A stretch of 64,000 nt of DNA from Steinernema hermaphroditum. Lineage: Eukaryota; Nematoda; Chromadorea; Rhabditida; Steinernematidae. The notes beneath the pieces are model-generated. The model was not told where the DNA came from and made no database searches. It saw nothing but the letters and a program-made list of their open reading frames with translations. The translations under genes and the position numbers were made by a program. Shown here one piece after another: positions 55,167 through 64,000 of the stretch. Each line of letters starts with the position of its first letter. Position 1 is the first letter of the stretch. The stretch lies in the NCBI GenBank assembly GCA_030435675.1, contig CM059623.1:12866092-12930091 (forward strand), in the 5' to 3' direction.

Positions 55167-56498
55167 TCATTGAATGAGCAGCTCTACCCATATCCTTTCA
55201 AGTTTCACACCGGTAGAAGTACATGTGAGGGGAACGACTTCGGAGAAGAAGAGGTTGGCCAAACAGTTGGTGGCGAATATGTTGCGATTGACCATGCTGT
55301 ATAGGCGGAGGAAGTCGGACAGCCACATGTCGGAGGGACTCTCCAGCCTGACAGTTCTCATAAGGATATTGACATATTTCAGCCGCTCTTCTAGGATCAG
55401 TTCCCTGGCTTCCTCGCTCAGATTGGGGGCGTCATGGTTCATCGCGATTATCGCTTTCAGCAGAACGGCTTTCTCGATGGTCATCTTGGCGTCTTCACAC
55501 GCGGACACACACGTCGCCTTGTGGAACTTATCGTAGGCGTCGGCGCACTCGAAGCGGAACTGCTGCGTGGAGTATCTGTAGTGGTGGGCGAATGGAACGT
55601 AGCCGTCCGGCTCCACGACCACCTCTTTGTGGCCGCGAAGATATGAGTCGTAGGAGGAGTGGAACAGGCGGATCTGCCGCAGAGTCGCTTTGAGAAGACA
55701 GAGTTTGTCGGAGTGAGGGAGAGAGTTGAAGATGTCGAAGGTCTTGTAGAACTCAATGGCCAGAACAATCTCCACGTAACCCCACAGTTTGTATGGGAGT
55801 TGAGGGACCTCGGAGCTGAAGTTCTTCCATTGGATAGGTTGAAGCCAGTTCGTGATTATCTAAACAGCGATGTCTCGGATTGAATTAAGGAGACCTGCAG
55901 AAAGAGAGATAGACTTTTAAACTTTTGTGGAGTAGAAGAGATAGATCCAAAAAGAAAGTTGTAAGACCAACCTGATAGTTATCCGCCTGATTAAGAGGCG
56001 AAGGCTGAGCCAGAAAAGCCTCGATGGAGCGCGAGAGCGAGTAGGGAAAGTAGTCGGACTCCCTGAGGACTTTGATCTTCTGCTCGATGTAGAGAAGGTC
56101 GTTCAGTTTCGCCGATAAGGCGCCATCTCTTGAGCACAAGAAGGAAATAAGTGGCTGATAGCATTCTTTGCGGTTTTGTTTATCGATTACTCCTAAAGTC
56201 AAAGATCGGCACTAACCACCAGTTCCGCTTCTTACTATGAGGCGACATCCCAACCTTCAGGCATTTCTGGTACCGACAGGCGCGACAGCAACGCATCCCT
56301 AAACGGAGGTCAACAGAGAGCAATGGTGAACCAACCGGTTTCGATTCTGCACTTTCCATCTTGAGCACACTTCATGCTCCTTCCCATCAGGGTGTTTCTT
56401 CGGAAAAACGTCTTGCAGGAGCTGCAACTCGGTGCACCGTAGTGGCAACAGGTGGCCATGTTGCCACACACGAAGCAAACTGAGGGAATCTCCGACAT
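55167..56498 (-). CDS. nhr: Nuclear hormone receptor (nematode supplementary NHR)
   Basis: Minus-strand exons 56498-56336, 56298-56236, 56192-55972, 55859-55167 (379 aa), all in phase. The DNA-binding domain starts almost at the N-terminus: VCFVCG, HYGAPSCSSCKTFFRR (P-box), KCAQDGKCRIE, then across intron 1 MRCCRACRYQKCLKVGM, so both zinc fingers have their cysteines. The hinge is short. The ligand-binding domain (~150-379) shows the NHR helix 3-5 region (EIVLAIEFYKTFDIF, SDKLCLLKATL) and ends near FFSEVVPLTC, with no obvious AF-2 helix in the last residues (WVELLIQ). It acts in the nucleus as a transcription factor; ligand and targets unknown. One intron (55971-55860) is longer than the others (112 nt). 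Confidence 0.88.
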
Positions 56499-57824
56499 CT
56501 CGCGAAAGCACAAACCGCGCGCGATGGGTGCGTCGCCCTTTAGGAGCGAAACGTATTCGATCTGCGAATGAAACAGCGCACGTGCTTATCACCCGTTTTT
56601 CATCGCCGAATGCGAGTGACCGTTGATCGATGCGCATTTCCAAAAAACGTCGGACGGCACATGTGGTGCTTAATGGCATGCATCTACTTCGGCATATCCT
56701 TTGGTGGATCGGCCTTCTTTTCGGTCTTTGGCTCCTTCGGAACTACTATGACGAAGAGACGTTTTCTGTGCCGTGATCGTGGACGTCGAAGTGGAAGCCG
56801 TCTTCGATGCCGTCCTCGAAATCGAAGTCATCCGATTTGAAGTCGTTGTTGAAGAGTTTGTCTCAGAAGTTCCAGAGTGCTTGGATCCTCCTTGAGGTAG
56901 CACAGAATAGTTCGTTGTTCTTGTCGAAGTGGAGGTTTTCGGTCTGCTCTTCCTGTTCGTCGTTAGTCCACGCAGCCACCTGCTCTGATGGTTCCCAGTT
57001 CGCCCCTTGTGCTCCGACAACGCGTTTAGCCCATGTCCATGTCCAAAGCCGTGCTATTTATTCAAACCGGAACGTGTATTAAAAAATAAACAGAATGCTG
57101 TCACCGAAATTACTGCAACATTGCCGAAAAATATCGCCATGAATCGCTTTGGAGCAAAGACCACCTTTTCTGCACGATTTCACATTTCTCCTGTTTTGAA
57201 TCCGAGTACAAAGGATGACAGCCAAACAAGGACATCAAATTTAGATGATCGCCCTATGCGACCACTATGAAATTGCCGATGCCCTTCTGTGGTTGACGTT
57301 TACTATGGCATATCTGCAAACAGACGATAAACCACTGCTTCGATGGTGGAGCTCGATACAACGAAGTAGGTGTGATACGATCTGATATGTATATCAGCAT
57401 TTCAAACATCCCAATATAATTACATCCTCTGATTTTTTGTTCTCTTTTCATCGAAGTTCCCTTCTAGCGATATTTTCGTATCGAGAAACCCGACTTAATA
57501 TCAGAACGAATTTATCAATGCTATTCTTGATTTAAAAATCAAAAATAGAGATTTCATGTCACAATTTTTAATTAATTGGAGCCTTAAAGTGACAAAGACA
57601 GACCGCCTAGTTGACATGACAACATCCAAAGGCTTGCAAGAAGCCGCCCAAATGTTTTGCTTAAAACCCTCGGCAACTCCCGATCGTATCACCCAAAACA
57701 TCCTGTTGCAAGGCGGAGCGTCGTCGTCGCATCTGCATTCTGCTTTGTTGCTCTTTTTAAAATCGATCGGAGGGCGCCGGATCTCTTTGACACAAAATTT
57801 TGCCCTGTGCGACAGTCGGCCGCT
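56499..57824. other. No firmly supported gene
   Basis: A Ser/Thr-rich minus frame (56670-57020) overlaps an acidic one (DDFDFEDGIEDGFHFD) in another frame around 56780-56880. Either could be part of a low-complexity gene, but no start, splice sites or stop fit together. 57150-57550 is AT-rich. Confidence 0.35.
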
Positions 57825-58402
57825 ATGCTGCTCCGTTGCGTTTTCTTTGCCCTCGCCCTCCTGGCTGTCTCCGCCTTGGTTTGTTTTTGATGATGCTCGC
57901 CGCAAATTAACATATGCTCCCTTAGATCGAGGACGCCGACTGGATCGACTTCCACGGCGACGACACCGACCTGTCGGAGGCGACCGTGTTCCACGGCGTC
58001 GACGGCCATGTCGCCCTAATTGGCGAAGGCGCGAACAAGACCTATGGACATGCATTCTTCTCGCCGACCGACGAGTTCTGCGCACGCTACGTGACCAACG
58101 ACGGGAACGCCGGCCTCGAGTGCGAGCGTTTCAAAGTGCTTCGCGGCGACAACTACGTGCTCATGGAGCCGAACGCCGTTGTCAACATCGACCGAAGCAA
58201 CATTACCAAGGTGGCCGCGCTGATCTTCGCCGACCACTCCGATGGCATCTTCTTCGGCTGGGCCGACATGAAGCGCAGCGTGGCGGGTGGCATCACCCGT
58301 GGTGGAATCGTCTTTCGAGTCCTCGGAAGGCGCGCCGTCGCTAAACGGTCTCGCCTCGTTGTAAAGTCCGCGAAGACCACCTCAAATGTTCCCGGCTTTT
58401 AG
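57825..58402 (+). CDS. Secreted protein of unknown family
   Basis: Exons 57825-57878 and 57926-58402 (176 aa; intron 47 nt, phase 0). MLLRCVFFALALLAVSAL is a signal peptide that ends at the exon junction. The mature protein starts acidic (IEDADWIDFHGDDTD) and contains FHGVDGHVALIGEGANKTYG, two cysteines (CARY, LECERF), a possible N-glycosylation site NKT, and a basic C-terminus (GRRAVAKRSRL). GC-rich codons contrast with the flanks. I recognise no domain; length and layout suggest a small beta-rich extracellular protein. Confidence 0.62.
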
Positions 58403-59082
58403 AATTTTTTTTTTGTCGTAATGCCCTGTTGTTTAAAGTTATGCCGACGGGCATGTGTTCTAGAGATGGATAGCATTTCGTAGTCACTCGATAAATCACT
58501 CGAACGCTTGTCCGATGTCGGCGTTGTTTTGTTTATTGCGAGGGGAATCGTGGTTGCGGAACACATAGAAATGATTATGTGCCAAGTGTGGTCCTAGGTT
58601 CACTAACTTCGCCTTGATCAGGAACGCAGAATGTGCAACTCTGTTGAGTGATGAAATCGTCAACAACCAGGAAGCGGTGTTGTTTAGTGCCCAAGAGCAA
58701 AATACAATATTTCGGCCAAAGATTTGCACAAAGGAATGTTCGACGTCCTCACGTGGTCATGCGGAATATGTTTGTTGTTTTCATCTTATCGGAGAGATGT
58801 TGGCACATGATCAAGTTTTAAGATTTGACGCTATTTTGTATACACAAAAGGGATATCAGTAACATGGCTTATATTTACCTAAATCTTTCATGCGTTAACA
58901 GATCTAAAACTTGAGTACCTATATGATGAGCTTGTTGTTTTTTTGTTTTTTGTTGGCTGAAATCGCAAAAATGGACGGGTGAAACGGCTTTATTCCCATT
59001 TGTTTGCCATTGTGTATCGTGTCCAAACATAGTACATATTAAATAATCATTGTACTTCCTCTTTATCTGTACAAAAATACAA
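58403..59082. other. No recognised gene
   Basis: AT-rich. The frame 58614-58862 has no motif. Its right end (TTGTACAGATAAAG complement) is the displaced 3' flank of the CUB-like gene interrupted by the MULE. Confidence 0.4.
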
Positions 59083-59091
59083 GTTTATTCT

Positions 59092-59402
59092 GGGTCCCAC
59101 CCAGCTCATCCCAGCGTCAACTCATCCCAGACAACTCATCCCAGACAACTCATCCCAGACAGCTCATCCCAGTCAGCTCATCCCAGACAGCTCATCCCAG
59201 ACAGCTCATCCCGGACAACCCATCCCAGACAACTCATCCCGGGATAACTCATCCCAGACAGCTCATCCCAGACAGCTCATCCCAGACAACCCATCCCAGA
59301 CAACTCATCCCGGGATAACTCATCCCAGACAGCTCATCCCAGACAACTCATCCCCACGACAACCCATCCCGGGACATCTCATCCCCTCCCCACTCATCCC
59401 CC
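59092..59402 (+). repeat. MULE left terminal inverted repeat (tandem CAGACAACTCATCC)
   Basis: About 18 tandem units of 14-17 bp (CAGACAACTCATCC, CAGACAGCTCATCC, CGGGATAACTCATCC), matching the right end in inverse orientation. Subterminal arrays of this kind occur in some MULE families. Confidence 0.88.
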
Positions 59403-59409
59403 GAACGAA

Positions 59410-60275
59410 ATGTTTTATCAGGTTTGGGTCCTGCACGGCAAGTTCAAGAACACTATTCTACCGCTTGTGTATTGCCTTCTGCCCGATAAGATGGAGCTGA
59501 CTTATAAGCGTGCGTTGCAACTTCTCTTCGATTTCAATCCCGCGGAAATCCGACGACCGAAAAACATAATGATTGACTTCGAGAAGGCAGAGGTCAACGT
59601 CATCCGTGAGATGCTTCCGAACACACAAGTTCATGGATGTTATTTTCACTTCTCTCAGTCGGTGTGGCGGAACATCAAATCTTCCGGCTTGGCAATTCGC
59701 TATGCGAATGATATGCAATACAATGTGCACCTTAGAAAGTTCAGCGCTTTAGCATTTTGTAAGGAGCAAGATGTCTTAGTTCGCTATTCGCAGTTGGCTA
59801 CTCAGCTTCTGCGCGATTATGGGGTTTCCGACGCTCACGAAAACTTTCTTGAGTATTTCGAGAACACGTGGGTGGGAAGGACCACAAGAAGGCCCAGATA
59901 CGAAATTTCCATGTGGAATTGCAAAAGCGTTACGGAACTGGAATTGCCCCGGACGAACAATTCAGTTGAAAGCTGGCATAATGCGTTTCAAGGTAAGTAG
60001 TACAGAAAGTTCACGCTCTATTTCGACATCTATGTATTTCAGGCGCTATGGGTTCCGAACACCCGAACGTCTACAAGCTCGTCGACAAACTTTTGGACGA
60101 ACAAGTCCGAGTGAAGGCTATTTGCGCAAAGCTAGCTGCAGGAGAAGACTCACCTCTCTATTCTCGTAAAGAGTATGAAATAAAGAACCGCAAGCTCCTC
60201 TCCATCATCGAGGCGCACGATCAGATGCCCGCCGATGAGTACTTAGAAGCTTGTGGTAATTATGTTGTCTTCTAG
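59410..60275 (+). pseudogene. MULE transposase, N-terminally truncated
   Basis: Exons 59410-59992 and 60043-60275 (271 aa). The frame begins at MFYQVWVLHGKFK, the segment that in intact MULE transposases follows the DGTF motif bearing the first catalytic Asp. The left inverted repeat runs right up to the start codon, so the zinc-finger N-terminus and DGTF were deleted. Retained: PLVYCLLPDK, IMIDFEKAEVN (second catalytic Asp), CYFHFSQSVWR (C-x-H-x-H/Q-type motif) and NNSVESWHNAF (typical MULE C-terminal motif). With the first Asp gone it should not be catalytically active, though the reading frame is otherwise unbroken. Confidence 0.85.
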
Positions 60276-60354
60276 TTGTTGCATTGTTTAAATAGTGAGA
60301 TTGTTAAACTTGTTTAGGTTTTTAGGCAAGATTTTGTTTTCGGTTTAGGACCAA

Positions 60355-60603
60355 CAGTCCACCTCGGGATGAGTGGGGAGGGGATGAGATGTCCCGGGAT
60401 GGGTTGTCGTGGGGATGAATTGTCTGGGATGAGCTGTCTGGGATGAGTTATCCCGGGATGAGTTGTCTGGGATGGGTTGTCTGGGATGAGCTGTCTGGGA
60501 TGAGCTGTCTGGGATGAGTTGGCTGGGATGAGTTGTCTGGGATGAGTTGTCTGGGATGAGTTGACGCTGGGATGAGTTGTCGGGGATGAGCTGCGGTGAC
60601 ACC
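60355..60603 (-). repeat. MULE right terminal inverted repeat
   Basis: Tandem GGGATGAGTTGTCT units complementary to the left end. The outermost ~30 bp (GGTGTCACCGCAGCTCATCC on the minus strand) align to the left terminus GGGTCCCACCCAGCTCATCC. Confidence 0.88.
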
Positions 60604-60610
60604 GTTTATT

Positions 60611-61842
60611 CTACCACGTAAAGCAAAAAATCAGCGCCAGGAGAACGACAACTGAAAGCGACACCTTCGAAGCATTATTATCCTTAGGAGTGGTTGATTT
60701 AACGTTGTCAACCTTAGCCGTGGCTGAGTACCGTATGAAGAATTGATTTACTCCACGGGGACCCTCGTAGAACAGCGTCACATTCTTTGAATAACCAATT
60801 TTGATCAAACCAGAAGGACCCCAGTTTGTTGTCCAGCTAAACACACACATCGAGCACATACATTACATTTTCACATATTTGTAAATCGGCTTAGAGTCAG
60901 ACGTGGAGTTCTGATGGACTACTATTAGAGCTCACGGCGAGAACTTCGGTGAAGAGATTTGTCTCGAATTGTCTGTCTTTTGAAAGGATTTGCATCGATC
61001 GTTGGTTCGTGGTTGCGTTTGATTCATCTCGGTTCAACGTTGACATGAAGACTCCGATTGCTTCCTTGTCAACAAAGGTTGTGTAGTGATCTTTTACTGT
61101 AAGGAAAAGCAATTGTGATTAGCCACAGGAGCGGCAAAATGGAATGTTTTGGTGCTACATAAGTGCTTTTCGCTGTGGTTTGGACCAAAAAAGGTGTGGT
61201 TTTTGTGACCTTTCCAACTGTTTTTTCCAGCAGACCCTACTGTAGGTGATTATGCTGTTTTCTCGGTTGTATGGAAGCAGTTAATTGGATCAGAAATTGA
61301 TCAGAGGATGGGTTTTCGCTTCGCCCAAACATAAGCTAAAGCACATCCAGAATTCGAGTCCGTGATCCTGATCAACGTATTCGCCACTTATAAGCCTGAA
61401 CCTTCCCAACCTGGCTCTTTGGAAATACTCACTTTCGTTCAAAGACAAAGTCAAGTCAAAGCAAGGACAAGCGATGGACAAGCGCGTTTCGTCCTCGCGC
61501 AAACGTCCATCAATGCCAAGTATAAGAGCAGAGTTAGGTGGAACAGTCACCTAGATTACCTTGGTTAGATCTGATTTTTAAATGGACAGACAATTTCATA
61601 CATTCCAGAAGCAACTTATTCCTGGATATGAGTATGCATATTGGTTATCAGTTCGATAGTGAGGGTCTTCTGGAGGCCCAAAAAACGCACTTGGATTTTG
61701 GCTGTTGAGAGCGATGTTGGTTTCGACACATGGACATTCTAGACGATAGAGTTTAAAAGGAATATTTTGTCCCTTTACCTTCAGCAAGTATGCATGGTAC
61801 GAGGAGGAAGAGCACTACGGATGGAAGCACACCGAACACCAT
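60611..61842 (-). CDS. CUB-like secreted, probably GPI-anchored protein
   Basis: Minus strand. Firm exons: 61842-61779 (signal peptide MVFGVLPSVVLFLLVPCILA), 61738-61602 and 61550-61433; then less certain parts around 61386-61306 and 61098-60900, and a last exon ending at 60611. Residues after the signal peptide (ECPCVETNIALNS, YPGISCFWN, VTVPPNSALILGIDG) match the nematode CUB-like domain: first Cys, C-x-W before the intron, then a PPNS/PxG turn. The C-terminus (KVSLSVVVLLALIFCFTW) is a hydrophobic GPI-signal-like tail. The junction into the last exon could not be phased, so a sequence error, unusual splice or damage is possible. Such proteins are often stress- or pathogen-responsive. The stop and AATAAA overlap the MULE target duplication. 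Confidence 0.65.
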
Positions 61843-62218
61843 GACTTGCAAAGCAATGACTGCTCTAAAATCACATTCAGCGAAGCAAAACTCAGCTGGA
61901 CTCCACTTATCATAGCGTTCACATGTTGCTGCTATAATGGTTATTGAAACGTTTAGGAATCTTTCATTCGAACATTGTCAAAACCGCCGTTGTGCAACAA
62001 TGTAGTTACTCTAATTTTGTGTGCTAGCAGAGACAATTGCTAATCACTTGCGTAGAGATTAAAGGTCTGGGACGCTCATCCCTTATCAGAGCAATACAAT
62101 TTAATTTATTACTCAAAATCTTATGTTTACACATAGTTGCACCCAGAGTAACTACCATCATCGTTCGTAGTTTCTTCTTGTCCTTCTGTGGAGATCATCA
62201 CCTTCAAAGACGGGACTT
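61843..62218. other. Intergenic
   Basis: AT-rich, no supported coding. Probably promoter of the CUB-like gene. Confidence 0.4.
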
Positions 62219-62460
62219 TCATACATAAGCTTCAACGTTTGCACCCGTCGGTGGATCCACGAGGAGAGATATTCGGTCCGTGCGAGATTTTGCCAGCGCT
62301 ATCTTCAAGATGTCGTCTGCCCAACGTGTCCTCAGTGTTCCCAACGGGCGCGTGTTCTGAGGTCTCCATTCTGTGCCCCGGGTCATATTTGGGGATGGCG
62401 CTTCAAAACCACACGGTAAAATCATTATTTTGTAACCGCTTGCTACGGTTGTCGATGTGA
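62219..62460 (-). mobile_element. RTE-type non-LTR retrotransposon fragment
   Basis: The minus-strand translation contains TEWRPQNTRPLGTLRTRWAD followed by DI, the pattern W-x-P...RPxGxxxTRWxDDI characteristic of the C-terminal end of RTE-clade reverse transcriptases. Only ~70 residues survive and no catalytic RT motif is present. A 5'-truncated, decayed copy. Confidence 0.6.
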
Positions 62461-62796
62461 TTCGCCAACTTCAACGCGAACGCCCACTTTCCCTGTAATC
62501 GCAGCTTTGCCGATGCCCTTCATTTTTGTCACGCCCCAAAGCCATTCGTAAGTTCTTCTATCTCAGCGCAATGCAGGCACTGATTTTTCGTAGCGAGAAC
62601 CTTGCTAGAAGTTTTGTACGGATACAATAATATTTGCGTATCACTAATCACATTGAGAATGCGTGCCGCTTTCCCGAAACGTCTTTAAGAGTTTACATGT
62701 CTTTCTTATCAACTGCCGCGAGCGCTCCATGGAAAGCACTCTCCCGGCTCAATCGTTTCTTTCGCTGTTGGCGGACACATATCAATTGTTTAGATA

Positions 62797-64000
62797 ATGC
62801 TTTTCACGCTTACCTCGCTGTTGGATTATTTAAATGAATTCGACCCATACTCAATCTACCGTTTTTTAAATTCCCTTGATAGCCGAACATCAGTGGTTTT
62901 GTTATCGATTGTATTCGCATTGGAAATTCATCGCATCCATTGGCTCATTCGCCGTAACGGCAAAATTTCTGTCACTAATGGGTCAACGAAACAAATCTGG
63001 ATTCGCTGTGACAATAAACGAGCATTTATCTGCTTTACCGGGCAAAAAATGGACACAAGTCAGTTGTCTTGGAGGTACTATCACACGTTTATACCACGCC
63101 CCTTTTAGACCTAATGAAAGAGGAAGGTTTTCTTCCTTTAGAGCCAGGTTCACACACAGAGCGAATACTTCAATATTTCGGATTCACGACTTACGTTACT
63201 ATATTCGTCGAAGGCCAAAGTATCGTGTTCATGTTATTACATGTTGTCAGCATCATTTAGACGAAAAAGTGAGTGAGTTCTGTATGAATCATCCAGTGGA
63301 CTATCACCACAACATACAATTCACGAACGATGGAGTTATCAAAATCCATGGGCAACAGAGCAACATGTTGGACGTTATTTGGGTCATTCTGGACGCCTTT
63401 CTATGGCTATGGGAGACGCTCTCTTTTCTGCATCGCATCTTCTGGAGATACGCGCTCATTGTTGAGAATCAAACTAAAGAAGATCTGTTCGTTTCGTGCG
63501 CTGTGCTGCACGAGGAGGAAAAAGGTATGCCTGTTTCCTCGTTTGTCTCTGGTAATCCGCGATATAGACTGGGATAGAGCTCAGTACACCTTTGTCCCAA
63601 GCACTAGAAGTGCTCTATTCGAACCATTCCCGACGGATATTACTGGCAACACACCACTCTACGTCTTAACTGTTCGATCGAAAGGTAACTTTCAACAGCA
63701 GGAAAAAGAAAAATTGGGTATTGCAGAGAGAGAAATATACTTCCGAGGTCAGTCATTCGACGTGGGAATCTGGAAGCTAATCATCAAAGACGACCGAGAG
63801 ACAGAGCAAATAGTAGGTCTTGATCTCGATAGCTCACCCGTAGTTTTTAGGCCCGCAAATGTGATATTCTCTATTACTTACTAGCTGCCACACTCGCCGT
63901 TTGCTTCTTTGCTATTTACCGTTCAAGCGATTTTGATCTCGATTCCATGGTTACGTTTATATGTTTCGCGGTTCCAGCACTAATATCTCTTATGATCTCA
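62797..64000 (+). CDS. Multi-pass membrane protein, partial (runs off the window)
   Basis: Exons 62797-63074, 63109-63524, 63568-63812, 63851 to the window edge, in phase, with introns of 34, 43 and 38 nt. N-terminal TM segment (TSVVLLSIVFALEI), a basic soluble region (RRRPKYRVHVITCCQHH), a second hydrophobic segment (MLDVIWVILDAFLWLWETLS), a ~100-aa soluble domain (IVENQTKEDLFVSCAVLHEE to KLIIKDD), then two more TMs (LYYLLAATLAVCFFAIY; MVTFICFAVPALISLMIS). Long loop then C-terminal TM pairs recall TMEM43-like topology, but no sequence match is claimed. An acceptor-like GTTTAG precedes ATG 62797. The 34-nt intron is very short; if unspliced, a frame from 62876 reads into the same downstream exon. 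Confidence 0.55.

Larger units (their letters stand above)
59083..60612. mobile_element. Mutator-like element (MULE) with 9-bp target duplication
   Basis: The element spans 59092-60603 and is flanked by identical 9-bp sequences GTTTATTCT (59083-59091 and 60604-60612), the target duplication size expected of MULEs. Both ends carry long inverted repeats made of tandem ~15-bp units (CAGACAACTCATCC and its complement), 59092-59402 and ~60355-60603. Between them is a two-exon transposase fragment. Its N-terminal part, including the first catalytic Asp region, is missing, so this is a deletion derivative. Confidence 0.92.

Noticed and set aside
56670..57020. Ser/Thr-rich minus-strand protein
   Set aside because: It has no signal peptide, splice support or family match, and another frame of the same DNA is acidic; composition alone can produce both.
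57556..58344. 262-codon plus-strand frame
   Set aside because: It is Arg-rich and in the wrong frame over the signal-peptide-bearing two-exon gene 57825-58402, and crosses its intron.
59092..59402. CRISPR-like regular repeats
   Set aside because: The units are contiguous tandem ~15-bp repeats without unique spacers, they form inverted ends of a transposon, and the genome is eukaryotic.
62876..63577. 233-codon uninterrupted frame from a non-ATG start
   Set aside because: Kept only as an alternative: the spliced model begins at an ATG with a membrane segment and uses a plausible acceptor, though its 34-nt intron is short.

Overview
This is eukaryotic nuclear DNA, almost certainly from a free-living rhabditid-type nematode. 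Introns are very short (34-50 nt, GT-AG, TTTCAG or TTTTAG acceptors) and several start codons sit just behind an acceptor-like TTTCAG, as expected for spliced-leader trans-splicing. The gene content is typical of nematodes: a Skp1-related (skr) protein, a nuclear hormone receptor with split exons, a serpentine-receptor GPCR, a CUB-like secreted protein, many small cysteine-rich secreted peptides, Tc/mariner foldback elements, a Mutator-like element and an RTE fragment. The species cannot be named from the sequence.

Layout. 1-5.7 kb: a chymotrypsin-fold serine protease, an orphan exon beside degenerate TTAGGC-like repeats, one six-Cys peptide and three tiny paralogous CPPG peptides. 6.5-11.5 kb: a RanBD-like protein, an acidic uncharacterised protein, an intronless RRP6-like 3'-5' exonuclease and a Skp1-like protein. 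11.7-16.2 kb: palindromic and tandem repeats without genes. 16.3-19.2 kb: a complete leukotriene A4 hydrolase family aminopeptidase. 19.2-22.3 kb: no recognised gene. 22.3-31.1 kb: a large inverted duplication. Its left arm carries a BTBD9-type F5/8C domain fused to a galectin domain; its right arm carries a truncated copy lacking the galectin. Between the arms is an array of CYWT six-Cys peptide genes and pseudogenes. 23.5-43.8 kb: a tRNA-rich zone in which divergent tRNA-Pro/tRNA-Cys pairs recur with a conserved 115-bp spacer, plus two tRNA-Thr genes.

32.3-34 kb is a 1.6-kb Tc1-like foldback element. 34.3-42 kb holds more CYWT peptides, a UCHL3-type deubiquitinase and a single-exon, possibly F-box, protein. 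43.1-44.1 kb is a GPCR truncated next to a tRNA-Cys and with a tRNA-Thr in an intron. 44.4-50.2 kb is mostly non-coding, with hydrophobic minus-strand remnants. 50.2-54.1 kb holds two paralogous secreted-protein genes flanking a Tc-type foldback with two broken transposase fragments. 55.2-58.4 kb holds a nuclear receptor and a secreted protein. 59.1-60.6 kb is a truncated MULE with a perfect 9-bp target duplication that falls on the stop codon and poly(A) signal of a CUB-like GPI-anchored protein gene. The window ends inside a multi-pass membrane protein gene.

No operon-like pathway is evident. The recurring themes are secreted small-peptide families (three separate ones) expanded by local duplication, and palindromic DNA (inverted duplications, foldback transposons, divergent tRNA pairs). 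Exon coordinates were derived by hand from reading frame, splice sites and homology; protein lengths assume those models.
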